Shown here one piece after another: positions 42,327 through 52,437 of a stretch of 64,000 nucleotides of DNA (the stretch's first letter is position 1; each line of letters opens with the position of its first letter). The position numbers and the translations under genes are program-made. Source of the stretch: Phytohabitans flavus (GTDB taxonomy: Bacteria; Actinomycetota; Actinomycetes; Mycobacteriales; Micromonosporaceae); assembly GCF_011764545.1 (NCBI RefSeq), contig NZ_AP022870.1, positions 5,936,001 to 6,000,000 of the forward strand. The letters run 5' to 3'. The notes under the pieces are model-generated. The model was not told the DNA's origin, ran no database searches, and worked only from the letters and a program-made list of their open reading frames with translations.

Positions 42327-43496
42327 TTACGCATGGGCGCCTATGGTCACCGGGCCGAGGGTCAACTGGGGTTTGCTCTCCAGGATCTCCCCGATACGTT
42401 CCACGCGGTCGTCGAGATCCCGGCGCTCGGCGGCGGTGAGCGGGGTAAGGGGCTCGACCGTGACCTTCAGCCTGCGTCCCGAGCGGCGCCCGTGCCACAC
42501 GCCAGCGACCGTGCCGTCGATGAGCAGTACCGGAAAGTTGCCGGCCTGGCCGCCGGCGAGCGCGCGTTCTGCGGCAGGTCCCCGGAAGAGCCGCTCACGC
42601 GGATGGCAGCCAACGGTGTAGGCGTCGAAGTATGGCAGTAGCTGTACTCCGTGTGGTGGCGTGGTTGGCGGCGCGGTGTCGCCGGCGCGGACCCAGGCGG
42701 GGTGACCATCGACCTCGACCTGTTCCAGTTCGCTCGCGAGAGAGTCGAACAACTGGATCGCCCAGCGGCGAGGCGCGGACAGCCATTGCGCGAACTGCTG
42801 CGGTGTGGCCGGACCGTAAGCGTGCAGGTAGCGCCGGACCAGGCCGGCGAGGGCGGCGGGTGCCGGAGCAGGCTCGAATCCTGGCAGCCACCGCTGCGGG
42901 CTGGTGTAGGTTACCTTCCGCCCACGGTTCGGGCCGAAACACAAGGCTCCGCGGTGTGCGGCAAGGTGCATGGCCTGCCGCCAGCGCGGCCACATGCCCC
43001 CGAATGCCGGCATCACTGGGTCTGCGGCCCAGGGACCTGTGCGGGTGGCCACTGCGGCTGTGAGTTCGTCGATGGTCAGTTCCGCGTCAGCCAGTGCTCC
43101 CGCGATGGCCGCGACGACTTCATCGGTCTGGTCTGGGGTCAGCCGTGCGTCGATGTGCATGCTGGTCGAAGCGGGTGGCAGCGCGCCGAGCGCGCCGGTC
43201 CACAGTGGCAGCTCGTGTGCGGGTAGCAGGTGCACCGTACCGCGCGGGCCGAACGTTTTAACCAGGCTGCGTTCGTTCCACAACGCGTCTCGAACATCGT
43301 TGTGAGTGGCACCGGCGACACGCAGCCCAATGGACAGCTCAGCGGCGGAGAGCAGTTGAGCGTGTGCGCCGCACATGGCGGCAACGGCATCGGCCGGGCG
43401 GCCGCGTACCGGAGTGGACAGCCCGTGCCGGTCGAGCCGCCGGCCCCATACATCGGGCCACGACAGCCGCGGCACCACCGCGGAACGGTTGGTCAT
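42327..43496 (-). CDS. Winged-helix DNA-binding protein, DUF1006/AlkX-like
   Basis: 389 aa. RGTVHLLPAHELPLW near residues 84-98 and the later LPYFDAYTVGCHPRERLF near 288-305 are hallmarks of the DUF1006 winged-helix family (YcaQ/AlkX relatives). VLLIDGTVAGVWHGRRSGRR near 324-343 is the last conserved block. Relatives include DNA glycosylases that open interstrand crosslinks and resistance proteins that protect producers of DNA-alkylating antibiotics. A role in DNA repair is therefore likely, but catalytic proof is lacking. The gene is intact and stands alone. Confidence 0.85.
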   Translation of the reverse strand: MTNRSAVVPRLSWPDVWGRRLDRHGLSTPVRGRPADAVAAMCGAHAQLLSAAELSIGLRVAGATHNDVRDALWNERSLVKTFGPRGTVHLLPAHELPLWTGALGALPPASTSMHIDARLTPDQTDEVVAAIAGALADAELTIDELTAAVATRTGPWAADPVMPAFGGMWPRWRQAMHLAAHRGALCFGPNRGRKVTYTSPQRWLPGFEPAPAPAALAGLVRRYLHAYGPATPQQFAQWLSAPRRWAIQLFDSLASELEQVEVDGHPAWVRAGDTAPPTTPPHGVQLLPYFDAYTVGCHPRERLFRGPAAERALAGGQAGNFPVLLIDGTVAGVWHGRRSGRRLKVTVEPLTPLTAAERRDLDDRVERIGEILESKPQLTLGPVTIGAHA

Positions 43497-43735
43497 CGAG
43501 TACGGCTCCGGTGTCGTCGTTCGGTCTATTGACCTGAAATGAGCTCATCTCGTCGCTCACGACAGCCACGGTACGGGCACGCTAGGACAGGTACAGCCCT
43601 AGCGGGTCGTAACTTTCTGGGCATATTGGAAACCTCCGCCCGGCTCCCAGGGCTGCTCTCGCTGCTGCAAACCCCGCGCGATTGGACCTGCGCCGTAGCC
43701 CTATCCTGCGCCGACCCGCCGTTTACGCTGGTGGC

Positions 43736-44754
43736 GTGAGCCCCCGGAGCCGCTGCTGCTCGCCATTGACGGCAACAGCCTGCTGCACCGCGCGTACCAT
43801 GCCGCAGCCACAGGGGAGCTGCGCGACGGTGAGGGTCGGGCGGTGTGGGCGCTCAAGGGTCTTGTCACGCATGTCGCCCATGCGGCGGCCCGGCTGCGTC
43901 CGGACGCCGTGCTCGTCGGCTTCGACTGTCCAGTGTCGTCAACGAGGGCGGACGACTACGCCGGGTACAAAGCGCATCGGCCGGCCAAGCCCGCGGATCT
44001 GCAGGAGCAGCTGGCCGCCGCGCCGGACCTGCTGCGCGCGGCTGGGCTGCCGGTCTTCGTCCCGGCCGGCTACGAGGCCGACGACGTTCTCGCCAGTTGC
44101 GCGGCGAAGGCACGGGACACCGGCTGGCGTACCGTCCTGGTCACCAGCGACCGCGATGCCTTCGCACTGCTTGACGCCAGCACCTCGGTGCTGCGGATCC
44201 GCAACGGCGGCCGCGACGCCGCAGTGCTGGTCAGGGCCGCCACCCTGCCCGCCGTGTGCGGGGTCGAGGCGTGGCAGTACCGCGACTTCGCCGCGCTACG
44301 CGGCGATCCGTCCGACAACCTTCCCGGGGTGCCCGGCTTCGGGCCAGCGACCGCCGCCGACCTACTCGCCGCGTACGGGACGGTCGACGCGGCGTGGGCG
44401 GCACTGGACGGTGGGAAGGCGGCTGAGGTGACCGCAGCCGTGGGCACACGAGCGACCGAGCGGTTGGCCGAACCGGCCGCGCGCAAGCTGGTGGAGCGCA
44501 ACCGCCGCTTGATGCAGATGCGCACTGACCTTCCACTGCCCGATCTCGAAGGGATCCGGCTCCCGCTCGAGTATTCCCGGATGCGACGCACACTCGCCGG
44601 CCGGGGCATCCTGCTCGGCCCATCGTTGTGGGCACTGACCGGTGGCTCCGCGCCGGACGAGGTCGCGGACGCACCGGCATGGGTACGCGTAGCAGTCCGT
44701 CCACCGCCTTCACGCCGGCCCAGCCCGATACCGGGACAGCTCACCCTCTTCTGA
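43736..44754 (+). pseudogene. 5'-3' exonuclease (PolA N-domain type), one missing base near the start
   Basis: FEN-type flap exonuclease. From about 43747 the frame reads LLLAIDGNSLLHRAYHA, with the first metal Asp, then GFDCP, YKAHRP, GYEADDVLAS (Asp pair) and VTSDRDAFALL, and finally GDPSDNLPGVPGFGPATA, the helix-hairpin-helix. GTG 43736 is the only good start and is out of frame by one. A sixth C in 43741-43745 joins MSPPEP to LLLAIDGN and gives 339 aa. It would trim flaps and primers in repair or replication as a stand-alone version of the DNA polymerase I exonuclease domain. Confidence 0.87.
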
Positions 44755-44865
44755 CGCTGCGAGCCGAGAAGGTAGCCATAGCTGGCCGCATCGCGGAGCC
44801 CAGGTTCGCGGCTCCGCCGGGGCTGGATACCCTGAAGCGCACCCCGTCTTGCCTGGAGTGGACCG

Positions 44866-45261
44866 ATGCTGGAGATCGACAAGTTTGATCTCGACGAGAC
44901 CGCGACCGCGCTTGCGGACCAGAGCGCCTACGACGAGCATCGGTATCTGATTGAACCCGCAGACCGGCGAGGTCGTATTTCTGGACCCGCGACGGTGGCA
45001 TCGACGGCAAGACGCCCGTTGACGTCGATGACCTGGATCTCGTCGCGATCCACCCGCTGCGCCCGCGTGTCTGGTAGCAGGACATGGCGGATGTCACCGC
45101 GTTTGGTCGGCGACGAGCAGGCGGCCCGCAGACTTGCCCGCGCGATCGACGGACGCGGGGCATTCCGCCGGTTCAACAACGAGCTGCACCAGGAATACTC
45201 ACATCTAATTCCCGCCTGGCGCGCCTTCCGTGACAACCGGGCCGCCTGCTGGGCGGGGTGA
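44866..45261 (+). pseudogene. Decayed UPF0158 family gene
   Basis: Starts as MLEIDKFDLDETATALADQ and YDEHRYLIEP, clear UPF0158. The middle (TGEVVF, WTRDGGIDGKTPVDVDDLDLV, in pieces) is in other frames. An in-frame TAG replaces Tyr in WYQDMADV, and an extra G near 45105 shifts the reading back to DEQAARRLARAIDGRGAFRRF, then HLIPAWRAFRD. A stop codon plus both insertions is real decay, unlike the single-base losses elsewhere in this window. Confidence 0.75.
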
Positions 45262-45275
45262 GCTTGCCCAACCGC

Positions 45276-45330
45276 GAAGGGTGAGGCCGCGGGAGCGACG
45301 GTCCGGACCACAACGGACGTCGCGGTAGCC
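45276..45330 (+). repeat. Dispersed intergenic repeat, copy B
   Basis: Shorter copy of the unit at 5516-5592. Hairpin arms GCGACGGTCCG and CGGACGTCGC pair fully apart from one bulged G. It lies just after the decayed UPF0158 gene. Confidence 0.7.
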
Positions 45331-45401
45331 CGACTTCCCTGATTTTGGACCTTTATCCGCAACAAGACGCCGAGGCCACCCCAACTCCAAAAGCTTAGGC
45401 G

Positions 45402-45641
45402 TCAGCCAGAGCGGCGGTTGCTCCATTGACGCTGGCCCTGGACCGGACCGCGACCGCCCGGATACTGGCCCTTGCCCGTCGGCTGCGACTGTGCCGACGA
45501 CTTGCCCTTGCCCTTGGCACGCCGCTCCGCCCGGTTGGCGAAGACGGGAACGTCCGGTGCGGCATCCTCATCGGGCGCAGACCGATCGTCCGAAGCCTCG
45601 TCGGGCTCGCCGTTCGGCGGCGTCGCGGTATTGTCAGGCAT
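45402..45641 (-). CDS. Small disordered basic protein, conserved ending
   Basis: 79 aa. An acidic, Pro/Asp-rich first half (PDNTATPPNGEPDEASDD) and a basic second half with FANRAERRAKGKGK and the ending GQRQWSNRRSG. Low-complexity composition suggests an unfolded nucleic-acid-binding tail protein. The ending is conserved enough that a decayed relative can be recognised at 42153. Function unknown. Confidence 0.7.
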   Translation of the reverse strand: MPDNTATPPNGEPDEASDDRSAPDEDAAPDVPVFANRAERRAKGKGKSSAQSQPTGKGQYPGGRGPVQGQRQWSNRRSG

Positions 45642-45764
45642 CGAAGCCCCCGGGAATTGACTGGTACCGGCGTGGACGACGCCGACCGCTGCATAACCTG
45701 AGCCTTACGCACCCATGATAGAAGCCTTCCATCGGCGGCCGGGACTTCAGGGGCGTCAGCAGAC

Positions 45765-46961
45765 CTACGCCTGCGTGGGCGCGAGGTCGGCCAGCAGGGC
45801 GTCGAGCAGTCGTTCCTCCATCACCGCCCGACCGACGCGGGTCAACTCTTCTGACAGCGACGGATCCCACGGGCTTTCCGCCCGTGTGCCGAGCAGCGGC
45901 GGCCCGGAGCCGGCTGCGCGTAAGTAGTCCTCGCAGGTCATACGCCAGGGAACGGCGCGTGGGTAGCGGCTCAGCGCGGCGGCGGTCAGGCGGAGGCCGG
46001 CCCAGTCGAAATCGTTGCGCCACCTGAGCCGAGCGTGCACCGCGTACCGCAGGAGCTGGTGTGCGGCGGCCGAAGGCACGCCCTCGGTGCAGACCAGTGG
46101 CCGGGCATGCGTGCCGAACCTTGCGGCGGCGGCGCGAAGCACCGCCGGATTCTCGCAGACGAAAATCTCGTCGCAGTCCAGTCGCAGTGGTGCGAGCCGT
46201 AGCTGGTGGAGCGTGATGCGCATCGGGATGCCAACCTCCCTCGCCTGGCCTAGCCAGGAACCCACCAGGCCGCCGGAGGCTGGCAGGTTGAGCACGAGGA
46301 TCTGGCTGGCGAGGTCGTCCGGCACGACACCGACCGACTCCCAGAGCGCTCGCTCCTGTTCGGTGTTGGCCGGCGTGGGCACCCGCTGCCAGACGGCGAG
46401 CGCGCGAAGGACGAGGCCACGTACCGTCCCGTCGGTGAGGGCCTTCGTGTCGTCCAGGATCCGTTCGGCGAAGACCGGCATCGGTTCGTCGGCCGCGGGC
46501 AGGGCGTCCAGGACCTTGATGACGTCGGAAAACGGGAGTCCAGCACGGATCGCGCGGGTTAGCGTGCCGTCCTGGCGCACGCCCTCGAGCCATTCCTGGT
46601 ACCAGCCGGCCGCGGCGTGACGCCCGTCGCGGGCGGCGGCGAGTATCGCGTCGCGGGCGACGGCCTCCCGCTTGAGTTCGCCGGGCCGATCGCGTAAAGG
46701 CTTTGCCGCTGCCAGGACCTCGGCGAGGCCGGCGCCGTGCGCGGCCCGAAGAAAGGCGTCGAGCTCCGCCAGGGGTACGGTCAACCGCTGGGCAGCGGCT
46801 GACCGGTGTGCGCCGGTGACCCCGATGACCACCAACCGCTCCGCGTCGGTCGGGGAGGTCACCGAGACGCTGCCATCGAGAGAGCCGCCGCTGCGTTCGA
46901 GGCTGCGTCGCGCCGCCGCGAGCAACCTTGCCCAGCCGGGTTCGTCGAGCGGCTCGGTCAT
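45765..46961 (-). CDS. jetD: Wadjet type II JetD (DUF2399/TIGR02679, TOPRIM nuclease)
   Basis: 398 aa. The C-terminal half is a TOPRIM domain: DEIFVCENPAVLRAA with the catalytic Glu near residue 263, LVCTEGVPSAA, and WRNDFDWAGLRL with the Asp pair near 312-314. In Wadjet systems JetD cleaves plasmid DNA after the JetABC SMC-type motor has extruded it. It is the last gene of a four-gene operon and its ATG overlaps the jetC stop (46958-46961). Family TIGR02679 always occurs with TIGR02677, 02678 and 02680, as here. Confidence 0.92.
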   Translation of the reverse strand: MTEPLDEPGWARLLAAARRSLERSGGSLDGSVSVTSPTDAERLVVIGVTGAHRSAAAQRLTVPLAELDAFLRAAHGAGLAEVLAAAKPLRDRPGELKREAVARDAILAAARDGRHAAAGWYQEWLEGVRQDGTLTRAIRAGLPFSDVIKVLDALPAADEPMPVFAERILDDTKALTDGTVRGLVLRALAVWQRVPTPANTEQERALWESVGVVPDDLASQILVLNLPASGGLVGSWLGQAREVGIPMRITLHQLRLAPLRLDCDEIFVCENPAVLRAAAARFGTHARPLVCTEGVPSAAAHQLLRYAVHARLRWRNDFDWAGLRLTAAALSRYPRAVPWRMTCEDYLRAAGSGPPLLGTRAESPWDPSLSEELTRVGRAVMEERLLDALLADLAPTQA

Positions 46962-49900
46962 TCGTCGATGCCGTCGAGGGTCAGTTGGGGTAGGGCGACC
47001 TCGGCGGCCGGCGCGCGGCGTGTCTCGGGCGAGCCGAGGGCGCGGGCGAGGGTCCCGTCGAAGTCGGCGATATTCGCCGAGCCGTCCCAGACCAGCAGAA
47101 TGGTGGAGACCGTGTGCTCCACCGCCGAGTGCGACAGGTCGTAGTGCGCGGCACCACTCACCGCCGGGTGCGCGGCCCAGAGGTCGTAACCGGTCATGAA
47201 CAGGTCCAGGTCGAACTGCTTGGCCAGTGCCATCAGCTCGCCCCGGCCGTTGTCGTCGACGCCGGCGAATGCCTCGTCGAGCCCGAGCAGCCGGGGAGCG
47301 TCCGGGCGGGCGGAGCCGAAAAGGGCGTTTGCGGCCGCGAAGAGGGGCAGGTGCAGCGACACCGACTGCTCACCGCCGGAGAGCTGGCTGTGCCGGGCCC
47401 GAGTGAGCGCCTCGGCGGCGCCGCCCGGACGGTGCAGCGTGAACGCGAAGAACCGCCACCGCCGGTAGTCGAGGACGTCGGCGAGCAGGTCCCGGTACGG
47501 CTGCTCAGGCGCGGTCGCGCGAGCGGTCTTGATCCGGGCCGCGAAGTGCCGCCGGAGCGTGGTGAGCTGGGCCGGCCCCAGTCGCGCCGGATCGCGTTCC
47601 AGCAGCTTGCACACCTCGCGCTGCTCCGCGTCGAGGTCGTCGGAGAGCCGCCATCCGACACCGACGGTCAGCCCGGACGACATGCGGCGGGCCCGCATCT
47701 GGGTGTCCATGCCTTCGACCAGGTCGCGGGCCTCGATGGTGCGGCGGTGGATCTGCCGGGCGAGCTGGCCCAGCAGTGCGTCCTCCAAGATTCGCTGCTC
47801 GGCGTCGGTGAGGAGCTGTTCCTGATCCGCACGTTCGCGGCTGATCCGGTCGGCGAAACGGGCGACCGGGCTGAGCCCCTGCTCGTCGGCGACCCGGACG
47901 ACGATCACGCCGTCGTCGGCCTCCCACTCCGGCCGGTGGTCGAGGCCGGATGCGGGGAGCTGCGCTTGTAGTTCGGTAAGCGCCGAGGTCAGCCGGGTGG
48001 CGCTCTGCTTGAGTGACGTCTCCGTCGGGCTCAGCTCGCGGGTGGCGGCGAGGAGCGCGTCGTGCAGCGCCACGATCTGTGCGTCCAGTGCCGCGTCCGC
48101 TGTCCCTGCCTGTGCCGGCCAGCGCAGATCGGTCGGGCAGCGCAGCAGGCCAAGCAGGTCGGGATTCGAGTACGGTCGCAGCCGCAGCGCCTCGTGATGT
48201 GCCTCCTGGACGGCGTCTGTCAATGCCTGCTCGCTCAGCTCCACGCGGGTACGGGCGGAGGAGCAGCGCTCGCGAGCCGCGGTGACCTCTTCCCGTGCGC
48301 GGGCCAGTGCCGCCTCGGCGTCGGTGATCTCGCCTTGGACCCGCGCCACGTCGGCTAGGACCTGCTCGGCCTCGGCCCCGATGGTGGCGCGCAACGTTTG
48401 GTACGCCTCGTTCTTCTCCTCGTACCGGAGGGTCGCCTCGTGCTGTGCGGTCTGCGCCTCGGCGAGCCGATCGTGCGCCTCCTCGTGGCGGCCCTTCGCC
48501 TCCCGCTTGGCCTCCACCGCCTTGGCGGCCGCCGGCCCGGCCGCATCGAGACGTACGCCCAGCTTCTCGAAGCGGGCCGTGGCATCGCTGACCTGGTCGA
48601 CATGATCGGCCGGCAGCGAACGGTCAGCGGTGGTGCGCCGCAGTGCCGCCCCGGCTGCCGCCTGCTCAGCGAGTGCCTGGTCGAGGCGATGTGCGGCGGC
48701 GGCCGCGGCGTCCTGGCGGGTTCGGAAGATGGCGGCGGCCCGGTCCAGTGCGCGCAGCGCGGCATGGATGGGAGCCACGGGTGGCAGGTCACCACCGGCG
48801 GCGTCGACCGCGGACAGCGCGTCTTCGAGTGCCGTTCGCTGCCGCTCCACCTCGGCGATTTCGTCGTCGAGTGTGGACAGCGTCCGGTCGCACTCGGCGA
48901 TCCGGGCCGCTCGGCGGGCCGCACGCGCGGTGGCGCCGATGTACTCCGGGGCCGCCTTGCGGTAGGCGCCCAGTGTGACGTCCTGGGAGTACTGGCCGGA
49001 TCTCCCGATCGTCGTCGATGCCGAGGCGTCGGGTGTGACACTGTCGGCCAGCGCGATCGATGCCAGCACCTCGCGGATCCGGTCGGTCGTGACCTCGTCC
49101 TGCTCTTCAGGCAGCAGCACGTCGGCGAGGGTCCGCCCAGCGGGCCGGCGGTCCGCCGGCAGCTCGACCAGATAGCCGTCCTGCTCGCCGCCGGCCAGAG
49201 CGGTCGCGGTGGCCGATTTGGCGGGGTGCACCCAGGCGTCCAGCAGCCCTGCGGCCTGCAACGCCGCCTCGATCCCGGCCGCCTCCGTATCGCTCACGGC
49301 GTCGGCGAACCGGACCAACCGCCAGAGCGGGGCTCCGGCCCGGCCATCGCGCGACGACGGCCGGGTGTGCGTGGCTGGCGGGGCGTCGTCGTGCTCGGCG
49401 GCAATTCGTGTGCGCTCCGCCGCCACCTCCGCCCGCCGGTCCCGCAGCGACGAGCGGCGCGACCGCAGCGTGGCGAGCGCGTCGCGCCGAGTGGTGACGG
49501 CTGGCGCGACCGCCTCGACGTAAGCCTCCTTGAGGGTCTGCGCGCCGGCCTCACCGGCTTGGTCGACGGCAGCGCGCAACATCGGCATGAGGTGTGCCAG
49601 GTCGAGCTCGGCTAGCAGGTCCGCGTGAAGCCGCTCCCACCGCTCGGTGTCCGCACCGACCTGGCGCCGCGCCTCGCCGACCGCAGCCTCGGCACTCCGC
49701 TCGGCTACCTCGGCTTCCTCGGCCGCCGCCGCGGCAGCGGTCGACTCCTGGGCCGCGCGCACATGGTCACGCTCGGCCTGGAGCAGCCGGGCAGCCTGCT
49801 CGCGGACCGCGCGCACGTCGTCCCGCCGGGCGCTGACCCGGGCACTGATCCGCGCGGCCAACCCGTCCGTTCGAGCATCCTCCCCGGTCCACGGGATACC

Positions 49901-51076
49901 GGCGGCCTCTGCGTCCAGCAGCAGGTCGGCCGCGAGACGCTGGACCGCCGCCTCCGCCTCGCGGGCGGCCACCGCCGCGCGCTCCCACTCATCGTGCCGC
50001 CGCGCGACCGCCGCCCGCTCCACACGTACCGCGCCAGAGGACCGCTCCGCGGCGGCGGACAGATCGTGTAGATGCCGCTCGAGGTCGGCGAGCTGCTCGT
50101 GCGACCGGTAAGCCGCCGAGCTCTTCAGGCTGTCCAGATGGGCGCGGAGCCGACCCGGCTCGCCGTCGATGGAGAGGAGCCGGCCGGTAGCCGTCTCCTC
50201 GGCCGCGGTGGCTTCGGCCAGCCCGCCCCGCGCGGCCGCCGACGCCGCGCGGCGGTCGTCCGCTGTGGTGCGCCGTGTGCTCAGGGCGTCGGCCGCCGCT
50301 CGCGCATGCGTTCGCAGATAGGTCGAGTACACCGAGAGGAAGGCGACGGTCGCCGCGTCCGCGGCGACCAGACCCTCCAGGGTCCGGGCCACTGCCTCCA
50401 TGTCGTCGAACGAGGCGGCCGCCTCTACCAGCAGGTGGTCGTCGACAGGTCGAAGGCCGCGCTGAAGGGTGCGGGACAGCTCGACCGGGTTGAGATCCTT
50501 GGCGAGCTGGGGCTTGCGCAGCGTCAGCACGAGGTCGAGCATCTGCTCGTAGCGGGCCGGCCCGAGCCCGAAGAGCCGGGCGTCGACCAGGTGCCGATAC
50601 TCCTCGGGCGAGTCGCGCACAGCGTCGGCGCCGAGCCGCCCGATCAGGTCGCGGCGGCTCAGCGGCCGGTCGTCCGCATCCAGCAGAGCGAAGTCGACGC
50701 CGACGCGGCCCTCAGCGACGAAGTGCCACCGCGTGACCCGGTCGACGTGCCGGTGTGCCCGCAGGCCGATGCCGATCGTGACGTACTGGTCGCCGCAGCC
50801 GAACTCCATCCAGACGTACGAATGCGCGACCTCTTGGCCCCGGTAGAGCAGGTTGGACTTCATCGTGCGGTCTTCGCTGGCGAACGGGTTGAGCCGGCGC
50901 GGCTCGATGCGCCCGTCCAACAGAAACGGAAACAGCACCTCCAGCGCTTTGGTCTTTCCAGACCCGTTCGGCCCGCGCAGCACCAGCCAGCCATCGACGA
51001 AAAGGAACTCCTCGTCGCGGTAGTCCCAGAGGTTGACGATGCCGGCACGAGTGGGCGCGAAGCGACGTTCGGACAT
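46958..51076 (-). CDS. jetC: Wadjet type II JetC (TIGR02680, MukB/SbcC-like SMC ATPase)
   Basis: 1372 aa. Walker A RGPNGSGKTKALEV starts at residue 34. Two very long Ala/Glu/Arg-rich coiled-coil arms (roughly 230-560 and 690-1000) flank a hinge-like globular part. The head is completed by the signature LSGGEQS near residue 1229 and Walker B LLGLDEAFAGVD near 1261. This is the loop-extruding motor of the anti-plasmid complex. The reading frame is intact across 4.1 kb, which suggests the system is functional. jetB ends 11 bases before the start. Confidence 0.95.
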   Translation of the reverse strand: MSERRFAPTRAGIVNLWDYRDEEFLFVDGWLVLRGPNGSGKTKALEVLFPFLLDGRIEPRRLNPFASEDRTMKSNLLYRGQEVAHSYVWMEFGCGDQYVTIGIGLRAHRHVDRVTRWHFVAEGRVGVDFALLDADDRPLSRRDLIGRLGADAVRDSPEEYRHLVDARLFGLGPARYEQMLDLVLTLRKPQLAKDLNPVELSRTLQRGLRPVDDHLLVEAAASFDDMEAVARTLEGLVAADAATVAFLSVYSTYLRTHARAAADALSTRRTTADDRRAASAAARGGLAEATAAEETATGRLLSIDGEPGRLRAHLDSLKSSAAYRSHEQLADLERHLHDLSAAAERSSGAVRVERAAVARRHDEWERAAVAAREAEAAVQRLAADLLLDAEAAGIPWTGEDARTDGLAARISARVSARRDDVRAVREQAARLLQAERDHVRAAQESTAAAAAAEEAEVAERSAEAAVGEARRQVGADTERWERLHADLLAELDLAHLMPMLRAAVDQAGEAGAQTLKEAYVEAVAPAVTTRRDALATLRSRRSSLRDRRAEVAAERTRIAAEHDDAPPATHTRPSSRDGRAGAPLWRLVRFADAVSDTEAAGIEAALQAAGLLDAWVHPAKSATATALAGGEQDGYLVELPADRRPAGRTLADVLLPEEQDEVTTDRIREVLASIALADSVTPDASASTTIGRSGQYSQDVTLGAYRKAAPEYIGATARAARRAARIAECDRTLSTLDDEIAEVERQRTALEDALSAVDAAGGDLPPVAPIHAALRALDRAAAIFRTRQDAAAAAAHRLDQALAEQAAAGAALRRTTADRSLPADHVDQVSDATARFEKLGVRLDAAGPAAAKAVEAKREAKGRHEEAHDRLAEAQTAQHEATLRYEEKNEAYQTLRATIGAEAEQVLADVARVQGEITDAEAALARAREEVTAARERCSSARTRVELSEQALTDAVQEAHHEALRLRPYSNPDLLGLLRCPTDLRWPAQAGTADAALDAQIVALHDALLAATRELSPTETSLKQSATRLTSALTELQAQLPASGLDHRPEWEADDGVIVVRVADEQGLSPVARFADRISRERADQEQLLTDAEQRILEDALLGQLARQIHRRTIEARDLVEGMDTQMRARRMSSGLTVGVGWRLSDDLDAEQREVCKLLERDPARLGPAQLTTLRRHFAARIKTARATAPEQPYRDLLADVLDYRRWRFFAFTLHRPGGAAEALTRARHSQLSGGEQSVSLHLPLFAAANALFGSARPDAPRLLGLDEAFAGVDDNGRGELMALAKQFDLDLFMTGYDLWAAHPAVSGAAHYDLSHSAVEHTVSTILLVWDGSANIADFDGTLARALGSPETRRAPAAEVALPQLTLDGIDE

Positions 51077-51087
51077 GGTTTCCTCGG

Positions 51088-52437
51088 CTACAGAAGGGTC
51101 TGCTGTGTGGGCCGTTTCTTGATCGTCGCCACGGTGTTGCGGTAACGCCCGACCAGAGGACGCACCAGCACACCGCCCGGCACGACGGTGACCGCGCCGA
51201 AGCGGGCCAGCAAGCCGACCGCCTCAGTGCGCAGCCGCTCCGGGTCCGCGTGCCATTGCGCACCGAACGCGGACGCGTACCGATGGAGGATCTCCTCGAC
51301 GGCGGTGCGCAGGTAGCTGTCGGTGACGAACGGCAGCTTGGCCGGGTCTTCCTCGCCGTCGCCCGGCTCCGCCATGATCGCGGGTGCGGTCTCTTCCATG
51401 GGTACCAGCGTGGCGGTTGGCAGCCCCGCGTCGATCTCGTCGATCATGGCCTGCTGCTGGTCGCGCCGGTCTGGCGGGGTCATCCGCTTGACCCGCCGGC
51501 CGTCCGGGTCGGCGGCGCGTTCGGCCATCTCCGCCGCGAGCAGGACCGCCGCCTGGGCCACCGAGCCGGTGCCGGGGAACCTCTCGATGGAGAGGTTGGC
51601 GGTGTCGACGAGCAACACGCCCTCAGCGCGCCGCTCCACCCGCAACCCGGTCAGGCGTTGCAGGTCGGCGGCGAGCGCCGAGCCGCGCAGGTGGTTGGCG
51701 GTCGTGTCGTCCACGTCGGCGTAATAGACCACCGGCCGCTCCACGACGGCCCGGCGGGCAGCCTGCGCGGCGGCGCGCCGCTCGGCGTTTCCGCTGTTGG
51801 CGATCGATCGCGTCAGTAGCGCGGACACCGTGTCGACATGCTGAAGCACTCGGCTCGGCCGGAAGAGCGCGAACACCACGTCTCGCGCCACGTCGTAGAG
51901 TGCCTCGCCAGCTCCTGGGTCACTCGCCCACGCCGCGCTGGACCCGTCGGCCAGCCGCAGCGCACCTCGATCCTCCAGCCAGCCGACCGCATCGACGAAC
52001 GCGCGCCGGTCAGCGCCCCGATCCGGGTCCAGACCCAGTCCGGTGATCCGGCCGGCGTCGGCGGCGACCCACTCGGCCAGCTCGCTCAACGCGATCTGCA
52101 CGCCGGCGCGACCCAGCACTGCCAGGCACAGCGCCAGGTAGGCATACCTCTGGCGGTCGAATGGCCGGTCGGTGCGGGACACCGCATGCTGGCTCGCGTC
52201 GATCTGGTCCAGGGCGCGGACCAGCCGGGCCGTCGACCCATGGAGCTCCAGCCGGTATCCGAACGCGTCGGCGAGGTCTTGCCGGAGCGCGGCGCCGAAC
52301 CGGCGTACCCGCGAAAGGGCTTTGTCGTCGGGCCAGCTCGCCGTGATCAACGGATGCCGCAGGACCAGCCGGACGGCTCGCTGGTAGTCCCCGAGCTCAA
52401 GCTCGGAGACGTCCCTGGCAAACCGGCCCTCACTCAT
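51088..52437 (-). CDS. jetB: Wadjet type II JetB (DUF2398/TIGR02678)
   Basis: 449 aa. The MukE-like kite subunit of the Wadjet SMC complex. Visible features are the N-terminal winged-helix part (YQRAVRLVLRHPLITASWPD near residues 19-38, then LELHGSTARLVRALD) and the later LRGSALAADLQRLTGLRVE, AEGVLLVDTANLS and EMAERAADPDGRRV. These are conserved blocks of the DUF2398 family. Its ATG overlaps the jetA stop (52434-52437). Confidence 0.92.
   Translation of the reverse strand: MSEGRFARDVSELELGDYQRAVRLVLRHPLITASWPDDKALSRVRRFGAALRQDLADAFGYRLELHGSTARLVRALDQIDASQHAVSRTDRPFDRQRYAYLALCLAVLGRAGVQIALSELAEWVAADAGRITGLGLDPDRGADRRAFVDAVGWLEDRGALRLADGSSAAWASDPGAGEALYDVARDVVFALFRPSRVLQHVDTVSALLTRSIANSGNAERRAAAQAARRAVVERPVVYYADVDDTTANHLRGSALAADLQRLTGLRVERRAEGVLLVDTANLSIERFPGTGSVAQAAVLLAAEMAERAADPDGRRVKRMTPPDRRDQQQAMIDEIDAGLPTATLVPMEETAPAIMAEPGDGEEDPAKLPFVTDSYLRTAVEEILHRYASAFGAQWHADPERLRTEAVGLLARFGAVTVVPGGVLVRPLVGRYRNTVATIKKRPTQQTLL

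Noticed and set aside
46958..51076. SbcC or RecN DNA-repair ATPase
   Set aside because: Length, head motifs and the three partner genes match JetC of type II Wadjet rather than SbcCD, and no SbcD nuclease is adjacent.
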